Origin: Ptiloglossa arizonensis
Lineage: Eukaryota > Arthropoda > Insecta > Hymenoptera > Colletidae
Assembly (NCBI RefSeq): GCF_051014685.1
Contig: NW_027478852.1
Span: 62,001-126,000 of the forward strand
Length of the DNA: 64,000 nucleotides
Direction of reading: 5' to 3'
Positions 34,801 through 46,800 of the stretch are shown piece after piece (the stretch's first letter is position 1; the number at the start of each line of letters is the position of its first letter). The notes beneath the pieces were generated by a model. It ran no database searches, was not told where the DNA came from, and saw nothing but the letters and a program-made list of their open reading frames with translations. A program made the translations under genes and the position numbers.

Positions 34801-37800
34801 AAACTCGCCCGATTACAACGGTATGCGTACTTTTCCCCTAGGCCGTTCTAGTTATTCGTTTCGAGCATCAGAACTGCGAAAATTTTGAGTTTCTCAAGCG
34901 TTTCTTACATCCAAACGGCTATATCTCGCGAACGGATTGACCAATCCGCATAATTTCTGTTGCATCTGAAAGTAGAAACTCGTCCGATTGCAACGGTATG
35001 TGTAGTTTTCCCCTAGGCCGTTCTAGTCATTCGTTTCGAGCATCAGAACTGCGAAAATTTTGAGTTTCTCAAGCGTTTCTTACATCCAAACGGCCATATC
35101 TCGCGAACGGATTGACCAATCCGCATGATTTCTGTTGCATCTGAAAGTAGAAACTCGCCCGTTTACATCGGTATGCGTACTTTTCCCCTAGGCCGTTCTA
35201 GTTATTCGTTTCGAGCATCAGAACTGCGAAAATTTTGAGTTTCTCAAGCGTTTCTTACCTCCAAACTGCCACATCTCGCGAACGGATTGACCAATCCGCA
35301 AAATTTCTGTTGCATTTGAAAGTAGAAACTCGCCCGATTACAACGGTATGCGCACTTTTCCCCTGGGCCGTTCTAGTTATTCGTTTCGAGCATCGGAACT
35401 GCGAAAATTTTGAGTTTCTAAAGCGTTTCTTATCTCCAAACTGCCATATCTCGCGAACGGATTGATCAATCCGCAAAATTTCTGTTGCATCTGAAAGTAG
35501 AAACTCGCCCGATTACAACGGTAGGTGTAGTTTTCCCCTAGGCCGTTCTAGTTATTCGTTTCGAGCATCAGAACTGCGAAAATTTTGAGTTCCTCAAGCG
35601 TTTCTTACCTCCAAACTGCCATATGTCGCGAACGGATTGACCAATCCGCAAAATTTCTGTTGCATCTGAAAGTAGAAACTCTCCCGACTGCAACGGTATG
35701 TGTAGTTTTCCCCTAGGCCGTTCTAGTCATTCGTTTCGAGCATCAGAACTGCGAAAATTTTGAGTTTCTCAAGCGTTTCTTACATCCAAACGGCCATATC
35801 TCGCGAATGGATTGACCAATCCGCATGATTTCTGTATGCATCTGAAAGTAGAAACTCGCCCGTTTACATCGGTATGCGTACTTTTCCCCTAGGCCGTTCT
35901 AGTTATTCGTTTCGAGCATCAGAACTGCGAAAATTTTGAGTTTCTCAAGCGTTTCTTACATCCAAACGGCTATATCTCGCGAACGGATTGACCAATCCGC
36001 ATAATTTCTGTTGCATCTGAAAGTAGAAACTCGTCCGATTGCAACGGTATGTGTAGTTTTCCCCTAGGCCGTTCTAGTCATTCGTTTCGAGCATCAGAAC
36101 TGCGAAAATTTTGAGTTTCTCAAGCGTTTCTTACATCCAAACGGCCATATCTCGCGAACGGATTGACCAATCCGCATGATTTCTGTTGCATCTGAAAGTA
36201 GAAACTCGCCCGTTTACATCGGTATGCGTACTTTTCCCCTAGGCCGTTCTAGTTATTCGTTTCGAGCATCAGAACTGCGAAAATTTTGAGTTTCTCAAGC
36301 GTTTCTTACCTCCAAACTGCCACATCTCGCGAACGGATTGACCAATCCGCAAAATTTCTGTTGCATTTGAAAGTAGAAACTCGCCCGATTACAACGGTAT
36401 GCGCACTTTTCCCCTGGGCCGTTCTTGTTATTCGTTTCGAACATCGGAACTGCGAAAATTTTGAGTTTCTAAAGCGTTTCTTACCTCCAAACTGCCATAT
36501 CTCGCGAACGGATTGATCAATCCGCAAAATTTCTGCTGCATCTGAAAGTAGAAACTCGCCCGATTACAACGGTAGGTGTAGTTTTCCCCTAGGCCGTTCT
36601 AGTTATTCGTTTCGAGCATCAGAACTGCGAAAATTTTGAGTTCCTCAAGCGTTTCTTACCTCCAAACTGCCATATGTCGCGAACGGATTGACCAATCCGC
36701 AAAATTTCTGTTGCATCTGAAAGTAGAAACTCGCCCGAGTACAACGGTGGGTGTAGTTTTCCCCTAGGCCGTTCTTGTTATTCGTTTCGAGCATAAGAAC
36801 TGCGAAGATTTTGAGTTTCTCAAGCGTTTCTTACATCCAAACGGCTATATCTCGCGAACGGAATGACCAATCCGCATAATTTCTGTTGCATCTGAAAGTA
36901 GAAACTCGTCCGATTGCAACGGTATGTGTAGTTTTCCCCTATGCCTTTCTAGTCATTCGTTTCGAGCATCAGAACTGCGAAAATTTTGAGTTTCTCAAGC
37001 GTTTCTTACATCCAAACGGCCATATCTCGCGAACGGATTGACCAATCCGCATGATTTCTGTTGCATCTGAAAGTAGAAGCTCGCCCGTTTACATCGGTAT
37101 GCGTACTTTTCCCCTAGGCCGTTCTAGTTATAAGTTTCGAGCATCAGAACTGCGAAAATTTTGAGCTTCTCAAGCGTTTCTTACCCCCAAACTGCCACAT
37201 CTCGCGAACGGATTGACCAATCCGCAAAATTTCTGTTGCATTTGAAAGTAGAAACTCGCCCGATTACAACGGTATGCGCACTTTTCCCCTGGGCCGTTCT
37301 AGTTATTCGTTTCGAGCATCGGAACTGCGAAAATTTTGAGTTTCTAAAGCGTTTCTTATCTCCAAACTGCCATATCTCGCGAACGGATTGATCAATCCGC
37401 AAAATTTCTATTGCATCTGAAAGTAGAAACTCGCCCGATTACAACGGTAGGTGTAGTTTTACCCTAGGCCGTTCTAGTTATTCGTTTCGAGCATCAGAAC
37501 TGCGAAAATTTTGAGTTCCTCAAGCGTTTCTTACCTCCAAACTGCCATATCTCGCGAACGGATTGACCAATCCGCATGATTTCTGTTGCATCTGAAAGTA
37601 GAAACCCGCCCGATTACAACGGTATGCGTACTTCTCCCCTAGGCCGTTCTAGTCATTCGTTTCGAGCAAAAGAACTGCGAAAATTTTGAGTTTCTAAAGC
37701 GTTTCTTATCTCCAAACTGCCATATCTCGCGAAGGGATTGATCAATCCGCAAAATTTCTGTTGCATCTGAAAGTAGAAACTCGCCCGATTACAACGGTAT

Positions 37801-38035
37801 GCGTACTTCTCCCCTAGGCCGTTCTAGTCATTCGTTTCGAGCAAAAGAACTGCGAAAATTTTGAGTTTCTCAAGCGTTTCTTACCTCCAAACTGCCATAT
37901 CTCGCGAACGGATTGACCAATCCGCAAAATTTCTGTTGCTTCTGAAAGTAGAATCTCGCCCGATTACAACGGTATGCGCACTTTTCCCCTAGGCCGTTCT
38001 AGTCATTCGTTTCGAGCATCAGAACTGCGAAAATT

Positions 38036-38599
38036 TTGAGTTTCTCAAGCGTTTCTTATCTCCAAACTGCCATATCTCGCGAACGGATTGACCAATCGGC
38101 AAAATTTCTGTTGCTTCTGAAAGTAGAAACTCGCCCGATTACAACGGTATGCGCACTTTTCCCCTGGGCCGTTCTAGTTATTCGTTTCGAGCATAAAACT
38201 GCGAAAATTTTGAGTTTCTAAAGCGTTTCTTATCTCCAAACTGCCATATCTCGCGAAGGGATTGATCAATCCGCAAAATTTCTGTTGCATCTGAAAATAG
38301 AAACTCGCCCGTTTACAACAGTATGCGCACTTTTCCCCTAGGCCGTTCTAGTTATTCGTTTCGAGCATCAGAACTGCGAAAATTTTGAGTTTCTCAAGCG
38401 TTTCTTACATCCAAACGGCCATATCTCGCGAACGGATAGACCAATCCGCATGATTTCTGTTGCATCTGAAAGTAGAAACTCGCTCGATTACAACGGTATG
38501 CGTACTTCTCCCCTAGGCCGTTCTAGTCATTCGTTTCGAGCATCAGAACTGCGAAAATTTTGAGTTTCTCAAGCGTTTCTTACCTCCAAACTGCCATAT
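38036..38599 (+). repeat. Truncated start of the next super-unit
   Basis: The landmark module and the following GTTTACAACAG and GGATAGACCAATCCGC monomers correspond to 34361-34800. A CTCGCTCGATTACAACGG monomer then leads into the 1,400-bp array. All of it is satellite. Confidence 0.75.
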
Positions 38600-41430
38600 C
38601 TCGCGAACGGATTGACCAATCCGCAAAATTTCTGTTGCTTCTGCAAGTAGAAACTCGCCCGATTACAACGGTATGCGCACTTTTCCCCTAGGCCGTTCTA
38701 GTTATTCGTTTCGAGCATCAGAACTGCGAAAATTTTGAGTTTCTCAAGCGTTTCTTACATCCAAACGGCTATATCTCGCGAACGGATTGATCAATCCGCA
38801 TAATTTCTGTTGCATCTGAAAGTAGAAACTCGTCCGATTGCAACGGTATGTGTAGTTTTCCCCTAGGCCGTTCTAGTCATTCGTTTCGAGCATCAGAACT
38901 GCGAAAATTTTGAGTTTCTCAAGCGTTTCTTACATCCAAACGGCCATATCTCGCGAACGGATTGACCAATCCGCATGATTTCTGTTGCATCTGAAAGTAG
39001 AAACTCGCCCGTTTACATCGGTATGCGTACTTTTCCCCTAGGCCGTTCTAGTTATTCGTTTCGAGCATCAGAACTGCGAAAATTTTGAGTTTCTCAAGCG
39101 TTTCTTACCTCCAAACTGCCACATCTCGCGAACGGATTGACCAATCCGCAAAATTTCTGTTGCATTTGAAAGTAGAAACTCGCCCGATTACAACGGTATG
39201 CGCACTTTTCCCCTGGGCCGTTCTAGTTATTCGTTTCGAGCATCGGAACTGCGAAAATTTTGAGTTTCTAAAGCGTTTCTTATCTCCAAACTGCCACATC
39301 TCGCGAACGGATTGACCAATCCGCAAAATTTCTGTTGCATTTGAAAGTAGAAACTCGCCCGATTACAACGGTATGCGCACTTTTCTCCTGGGCCGTTCTA
39401 CTTATTCGTTTCGAGCATCGGAACTGCGAAAATTTTGAGTTTCTAAAGCGTTTCTTATCTCCAAACTGCCATATCTCGCGAACGGATTGATCAATCCGCA
39501 AAATTTCTGTTGCATCTGAAAGTAGAAACTCGCCCGATTACAACGGTAGGTGTAGTTTTCCCCTAGGCCGTTCTAGTTATTCGTTTCGAGCATCAGAACT
39601 GCGAAAATTTTGAGTTCCTCAAGCGTTTCTTACCTCCAAACTGCCATATCACGCGAACGGATTGATCAATCCGCAAAATTTCTGTTGCATCTGAAAGTAG
39701 AAACTCGCCCGATTACAACGGTAGGTGTAGTTTTCCCCTAGGCGGTTCTAGTTATTTGTTTCGAGCATCAGCACTGCGAAAATTTTGACTTTCTCAAGCG
39801 TTTCTTACGTCCAAACGGCCATATCTCGCGAACGGATAGACCAATCCGCATGATTTCTGTTGCATCTGAAAGTAGAAACCCGCCCGATTACAACGGTATG
39901 CGTACTTCTCCCCTAGGCCGTTCTAATCATTCGTTTCGAGCAAAAGAACTGCGAAAATTTTGAGTTTCTAAAGCGTTTCTTATCTCCAAACTGCCATATC
40001 TCGCGAAGGGATTGACCAATCCGCAAAATTTCTGTTGCTTCTGCAAGTAGAAACTCGCCCGATTACAACGGTATGCGCACTTTTCCCCTAGGCCGGTCTA
40101 GTTATTCGTTTCGAGCATCAGAACTGCGAAAATTTTGAGTTTCTCAAGCGTTTCTTACATCCAAACGGCTATATCTCGCGAACGGATTGACCAATCCGCA
40201 TAATTTCTGTTGCATCTGAAAGTAGAAACTCGTCCGATTGCAACGGTATGTGTAGTTTTCCCCTAGGCCGTTCTAGTCATTCGTTTCGAGCATCAGAACT
40301 GCGAAAATTTTGAGTTTCTCAAGCGTTTCTTACATCCAAACGGCCATATCTCGCGAACGGATTGACCAATCCGCATGATTTCTGTTGCATCTGAAAGTAG
40401 AAACTCGCCCGTTTACATCGGTATGCGTACTTTTCCCCTAGGCCGTTCTAGTTATTCGTTTCGAGCATCAGAACTGCGAAAATTTTGAGTTTCTCAAGCG
40501 TTTCTTACCTCCAAACTGCCACATCTCGCGAACGGATTGACCAATCCGCAAAATTTCTGTTGCATTTGAAAGTAGAAACTCGCCCGATTACAACGGTATG
40601 CGCACTTTTCCCCTGGGCCGTTCTAGTTATTCGTTTCGAGCATCGGAACTGCGAAAATTTTGAGTTTCTAAAGCGTTTCTTATCTCCAAACTGCCACATC
40701 TCGCGAACGGATTGACCAATCCGCAAAATTTCTGTTGCATTTGAAAGTAGAAACTCGCCCGATTACAACGGTATGCGCACTTTTCTCCTGGGCCGTTCTA
40801 CTTATTCGTTTCGAGCATCGGAACTGCGAAAATTTTGAGTTTCTAAAGCGTTTCTTATCTCCAAACTGCCATATCTCGCGAACGGATTGATCAATCCGCA
40901 AAATTTCTGTTGCATCTGAAAGTAGAAACTCGCCCGATTACAACGGTAGGTGTAGTTTTCCCCTAGGCCGTTCTAGTTATTCGTTTCGAGCATCAGAACT
41001 GCGAAAATTTTGAGTTCCTCAAGCGTTTCTTACCTCCAAACTGCCATATCACGCGAACGGATTGATCAATCCGCAAAATTTCTGTTGCATCTGAAAGTAG
41101 AAACTCGCCCGATTACAACGGTAGGTGTAGTTTTCCCCTAGGCGGTTCTAGTTATTTGTTTCGAGCATCAGCACTGCGAAAATTTTGACTTTCTCAAGCG
41201 TTTCTTACGTCCAAACGGCCATATCTCGCGAACGGATAGACCAATCCGCATGATTTCTGTTGCATCTGAAAGTAGAAACCCGCCCGATTACAACGGTATG
41301 CGTACTTCTCCCCTAGGCCGTTCTAATCATTCGTTTCGAGCAAAAGAACTGCGAAAATTTTGAGTTTCTAAAGCGTTTCTTATCTCCAAACTGCCATATC
41401 TCGCGAAGGGATTGATCAATCCGCAAAATT
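38600..41430 (+). repeat. 1,400-bp 8-mer HOR, two tandem copies
   Basis: Landmarks repeat at exactly 1,400 bp: 38641 to 40041 (CTGCAAGTAG), 39085 to 40485, 39280 to 40680. The unit carries two adjacent CCACATCTCGCG monomers, a TTTTCTCCTGGGCC / TCTACTTATTCG monomer, ATATCACGCGAACGG, the GGCGGTTCTAG / GCATCAGCACTGC / TTGACTTTCTC module, and TTCTAATCATTCG. I see few differences between copies. GGCCGGTCTAG occurs near 40092 and 41492, at the start of copy 2 and of a broken third copy, but not at the start of copy 1. Confidence 0.9.
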
Positions 41431-43809
41431 TCTGTTGCATCTGAAAGTAGAAACTCGCCCGATTACAACAGTATGCGCACTTTTCCCCTAGGCCGGTCTA
41501 GTTATTCGTTTCGAGCATCAGAACTGCGAAAATTTTGAGTTTCTCAAGCGTTTCTTACATCCAAACGGCCATATCTCGCGAACGGATTGACCAATCCGCA
41601 TGATTTCTGTTGCATCTGAAAGTAGAAACTCGACCGATTACAACGGTATGCGTACTTCTCCCCTAGGCCGTTCTAGTCATTCGTTTCGAGCATCAGAACT
41701 GCGAAAATTTTGAGTTTCTAAAGCGTTTCTTACCTCCAAACTGCCATATCTCGCGAACGGATTGACCAATCCGCAAAATTTCTGTTGCTTCTGAAAGTAG
41801 AAACTCGCCCGATTACAACGGTATGCGCACTTTTCCCCTAGGCCGTTCTAGTTATTCGTTTCGAGCATCAGAACTGCGAAAATTTTGAGTGTCTCAAGCG
41901 TTTCTTACATCCAAACGGCTATATCTCGCGAACGGATTGACCAATCCGCATAATTTCTGTTGCATCTGAAAGTAGAAACTCGTCCGATTGCAACGGTATG
42001 TGTAGTTTTCCCCTAGGCCGTTCTAGTCATTCGTTTCGAGCATCAGAACTGCGAAAATTTTGAGTTTCTCAAGCGTTTCTTACATCCAAACGGCCATATC
42101 TCGCGAACGGATTGACCAATCCGCATGATTTCTGTTGCATCTGAAAGTAGAAACTCGCCCGTTTACATCGGTATGCGTACTTTTCCCCTAGGCCGTTCTA
42201 GTTATTCGTTTCGAGCATCAGAACTGCGAAAATTTTGAGTTTCTCAAGCGTTTCTTACCTCCAAACTGTCATATCTCGCGAAGGGATTGATCAATCCGCA
42301 AAATTTCTGTTGCTTCTGAAAGTAGAAACTCGCCCGATTACAACGGTATGCGCACTTTTCCCCTAGGCCGTTCTAGATATTCGTTTCGAGCATCAGAACT
42401 GCGAAAATTTTGAGTTTCTCAAGCGTTTCTTACATCCAAACGGCTATATCTCGCGAACGGATTGATCAATCCGCATAATTTCTGTTGCATCTGAAAGTAG
42501 AAACTCGCCCGATTGCAACGGTTAGTGTAGTTTTCCCCTAGGCCGTTCTAGTCATTCGTTTCGAGCTTCAGAACTGCGAAAATTTTGAGTTTCTCAAGCG
42601 TTTCTTACATCCAAACGGCCATATCTCGCGAACGGATTGACCAATCCGCATGATTTCTGTTGCATCTGAAAGTAGAAACTCGCCCGTTTACATCGGTATG
42701 CGTACTTTTCCCCTAGGCCGTTCTAGTTATTCGTTTCGAGCATCAGAACTGCGAAAATTTTGAGTTTCTCAAGCGTTTCTTACCTCCAAACTGCCACATC
42801 TCGCGAACGGATTGACCAATCCGCAAAATTACTGTTGCATCTGAAAGTAGAAACTCGCCCGATTACAACGGTATGTGTAGTTTTCCCCTAGGCCGTTCCA
42901 GTTATTCGTTTCGAGCATCAGAACTGCGAAAATTTTGAGTTTCTCAAGCGTTTCTTACCTCCAAACTGCCATATCTCGCGAACGGATTGACCAATCCGCA
43001 AAATTTCTGTTGCATTTGAAAGTAGAAACTCGCCCGATTACAACGGTATGCGCACTTTTCCCCTGGGCCGTTCTAGTTATTCGTTTCGAGCATCGGAACT
43101 GCGAAAATTTTGAGTTTCTAAAGCGTTTCTTATCTCCAAACTGCCATATCTCGCGAACGGATTGATCAATCCGCAAAATTTCTGTTGGATCTGAAAGTAG
43201 AAACTCGCCCGATTACAACGGTAGGTGTAGTTTTTCCCTAGGCCGTTCTAGTTATTCGTTTCGCGCATCAGAACAGCGAAAATTTTGTTTTCCTCCAGCG
43301 TTTCTTACCTCCAAACTGCCATATCTCGCGAACGGATTGACCAATCCGCAAAATTTCTGTTGCATCTGAAAGTAGAAACTCGCCCGATGACAACGGTGTG
43401 TGTAGTTTTCCCCTAGGCCGTTCTAGTTATTTGTTTCGAGCATCAGCACTGCGAAAATTTTGAGTTTCTCAAGCGTTTCTTACATCCAAACGGCCATATC
43501 TCGCGAACGGATTGACCAATCCGCATGATTTCTGTTGCATCTGAAAGTAGAAACTCGCCCGATTACAACGGTATGCGCACTTTTCCCCTAGGCCGTTCTA
43601 GTTATTCGTTTCGAGCATCAGAACTGCGAAAATTTTGAGTTTCTCAAGCGTTTCTTACATCCAAACGGCTATATCTCGCGAACGGATTGACCAATCCGCA
43701 TAATTTCTGTTGCATCTGAAAGTAGAAACTCGCCCGATTGCAACGGTCTGTGTAGTTTTCCCCTAGGCCGTTCTAGTCATTCGTTTCGAGCATCAGAACT
43801 GCGAAAATT
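41431..43809 (+). repeat. Satellite mosaic
   Basis: No short higher-order period fits. Notable monomers are CTGTCATATCTCG with GCGAAGGGATTGATC near 42265, TCTAGATATTCG near 42372, GAGCTTCAG near 42565 and a strongly altered unit near 43255-43300 (TCGCGCATCAGAACAGCG, then TTTTGTTTTCCTCCAGCG). The stretch about 42.2-43.3 kb corresponds to parts of 58.5-60.8 kb. No gene was found. Confidence 0.8.
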
Positions 43810-46800
43810 TTGAGTTTCTCAAGCGTTTCTTATCTCCAAACTGCCATATCTCGCGAACGGATTGACCAATCCGGAAAATTTCTGTTGCCTCTGATAGTAG
43901 AAACTCGTCCGATTACAACGGTATGCGCACTTTTCCCCTGGGCCGTTCTAGTTATTCGTTTCGAGCATCGGAACTGCGAAAATTTTGAGTTTCTAAAGCG
44001 TTTCTTATCTCCAAACTGCCATATCTCGCGAAGGGATTGATCAATCCGCAAAATTTCTGTTGCATCTGAAAGTAGAAACTCGCCCGTTTACAACAGTATG
44101 CGCTCTTTTCCCCTAGGCCGTTCTAGTTATTCGTTTCGATCATCAGAACTGCGAAAATTTTGAGTTTCTCAAGCGTTTCTTACATCCAAACGGCCATATC
44201 TCGCGAACGGATTGACCAATCCGCATGATTTCTGTTGCATCTGAAAGTAGAAACTCGCCCGATTACAACGGTATGCGTACTTCTCCCCTAGGCCGTTCTA
44301 GTCATTCGTTTCGAGCATCAGAACTGCGAAAATTTTGAGTTTCTCAAGCGTTTCTTACCTTGAAACTGCCATATCTCGCGAACGGATTGACCAATCCGCA
44401 AAATTTCTGTTGCATTTGAAAGTAGAAACTCGCCCGATTACAACGGTATGCGCACTTTTCCCCTGTGCCGTTCTGGTTATTCGTTTCGAGCATCAGAACT
44501 GCGAAAATTTTGAGTTTCTCAAGCGTTTCTTACGTCCAAACTGCCACATCTCGCGAACGGATCGACCAATCCGCAAAATTTCTGTTGCATTTGAAAGTAG
44601 AAACTCGCCCGATTACAACGGTATGCGCACTTTTCCCCTGGGCCGTTCTAGTTATTCGTTTCGAGCATCGGAACTGCGAAAATTTTGAGTTTCTAAAGCG
44701 TTTCTTATCTCCAAACTGCCATATCTCGCGAACGGATTGCTCAATCCGCAAAATTTCTGTTGCATCTGAAAGTAGAAACTCGCCCGATTACAACGGTGGG
44801 AGTAGTTTTCCCCTAGGCCGTTCTAGTTATTCGTTTCGAGCATCAGAACTGCGAAAATTTTGAGTTCCTCAAGCGTTTCTTACCTCCAAACTGCCATATC
44901 TCGCGAACGGATTGACCAATCCGCAAAATTTCTGTTGCAACTGAAAGTAGAAACTCGCCCGATTACAACGGTAGGTGTAGTTTTCCCCTAGGCCGTTCTA
45001 GTTATTCGTTTCGAGCATCAGAACTGCGAAAATTTTGAGTTCCTCAAGCGTTTCTTACCTCCAAACTGCCATATGTCGCGAACGGATTGACCAATCCGCA
45101 AAATTTCTGTTGCATCTGAAAGTAGAAACTCTCCCGATTACAACGGTGGGTGTAGTTTTCCCCTAGGCCGTTCTTGTTATTCGTTTCGAGCATCAGAACT
45201 GCGAAGATTTTGAGTTTCTCAAGCGTTTCTTACATCCAAACGGCTATATCTCGCGAACGGATTGACCAATCCGCATAATTTCTGTTGCATCTGAAAGTAG
45301 AAACTCGTCCGATTGCAACGGTATGTGTAGTTTTCCCCTAGGCCGTTCTAGTCATTCGTTTCGAGCATCAGAACTGCGAAAATTTTGAGTTTCTCAAGCG
45401 TTTCTTACATCCAAACGGCCATATCTCGCGAACGGATTGACCAATCCGCATGATTTCTGTATGCATCTGAAAGTAGAAACTCGCCCGTTTACATCGGTAT
45501 GCGTACTTTTCCCCTGGGCCGTTCTAGTTATTCGTTTCGAGCATCAGAACTGCGAAAATTTTGAGTTTCTCAAGCGTTTCTTACCTCCAAACTGCCACAT
45601 CTCGCGAACGGATTGACCAATCCGCAAAATTTCTGTTGCATCTGAAAGTAGAAACTCGCCCGATTACAACGGTGGGTGTAGTTTTCCCCTAGGCGGTTCT
45701 AGTTATTTGTTTCGAGCATCAGCACTGCGAAAATTTTGACTTTCTCAAGCGTTTCTTACGTCCAAACGGCCATATCTCGCGAACGGATTGACCAATCCGC
45801 ATGATTTCTGTTGCATCTGAAAGTAGAAACCCGCCCGATTACAACGGTATGCGTACTTCTCCCCTAGGCCGTTCTAGTCATTCGTTTCGAGCAAAAGAAC
45901 TGCGAAAATTTTGAGTTTCTAAAGCGTTTCTTATCTCCAAACTGCCATATCTCGCGAAGGGATTGATCAATCCGCAAAATTTCTGTTGCATCTGAAAGTA
46001 GAAACTCGCCCGATTACAACACTATGCGCACTTTTCCCCTAGGCCGTTCTAGTTATTCGTTCCGAGCATCAGAACTGCGAAAATTTTGAGTTTCTCAAGC
46101 GTTTCTTACATCCAAACGGCCATATCTCGCGAACGGATTGACCAATCCGCATGATTTCTGTTGCATCTGAAAGTAGAAACTCGCCCGATTACAACGGTAT
46201 GCGTACTTCTCCCCTAGGCCGTTCTAGTCATTCGTTTCGAGCATCAGAACTGCGAAAATTTTGAGTTTCTAAAGCGTTTCTTACCTCCAAACTGCCATAT
46301 CTCGCGAACGGATTGACCAATCCGCAAAATTTCTGTTGCTTCTGAAAGTAGAAACTCGCCCGATTACAACGGTATGCGCACTTTTCCCCTAGGCCGTTCT
46401 AGTTATTCGTTTCGAGCATCAGAACTGCGAAAATTTTGAGTTTCTCAAGCGTTTCTTACATCCAAACGGCTATATCTCGCGAACGGATTGACCAATCCGC
46501 ATAATTTCTGTTGCATCTGAAAGTAGAAACTCGCCCGATTGCAACGGTATGTGTAGTTTTCCCCTAGGCCGTTCTAGTCATTCGTTTCGAGCATCAGAAC
46601 TGCGAAAATTTTGAGTTTCTCAAGCGTTTCTTACCTCCAAACTGCCATATCTCGCGAACGGATTGACCAATCCGCAAAATTTCTGTTGCATCTGAAAGTA
46701 GAAACTCGCCCGATGACAACGGTGTGTGTAGTTTTCCCCTAGGCCGTTCTAGTTATTTGTTTCGAGCATCAGCACTGCGAAAATTTTGAGTTTCTCAAGC

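Larger units (their letters stand above)
24388..38035 (+). repeat. Variable-length super-HOR: 32-, 25- and 21-monomer units
   Basis: The 174-bp landmark module recurs at 24388, 29987, 34361 and 38036, giving intervals of 5,599, 4,374 and 3,675 bp, that is 32, 25 and 21 monomers to within 1 bp. Sub-blocks between landmarks correspond: 25436 to 31035 (5,599), 28763 to 33136 (4,373), 31035 to 35235 (4,200), 33136 to 37161 (4,025). Successive units therefore share order but lack whole monomers. Shared rare sites include TTATAAGTTTCGAG (28730, 33105, 37130), GAGCGAAAGAACTGC (29620, 33990) and CTCGAGAAGGG (30200, 34575). The block overlaps the end of the 2,798-bp array. No gene was found. Confidence 0.85.

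Noticed and set aside
44465..44863. 132-codon forward frame beginning at GTG, with copies at 49016, 52517 and 54968
   Set aside because: This is the longest open frame seen, but it crosses three satellite monomers and is copied only because the HOR unit is copied. The peptide is the same monomer read in successive frames. It has no domain or start context.
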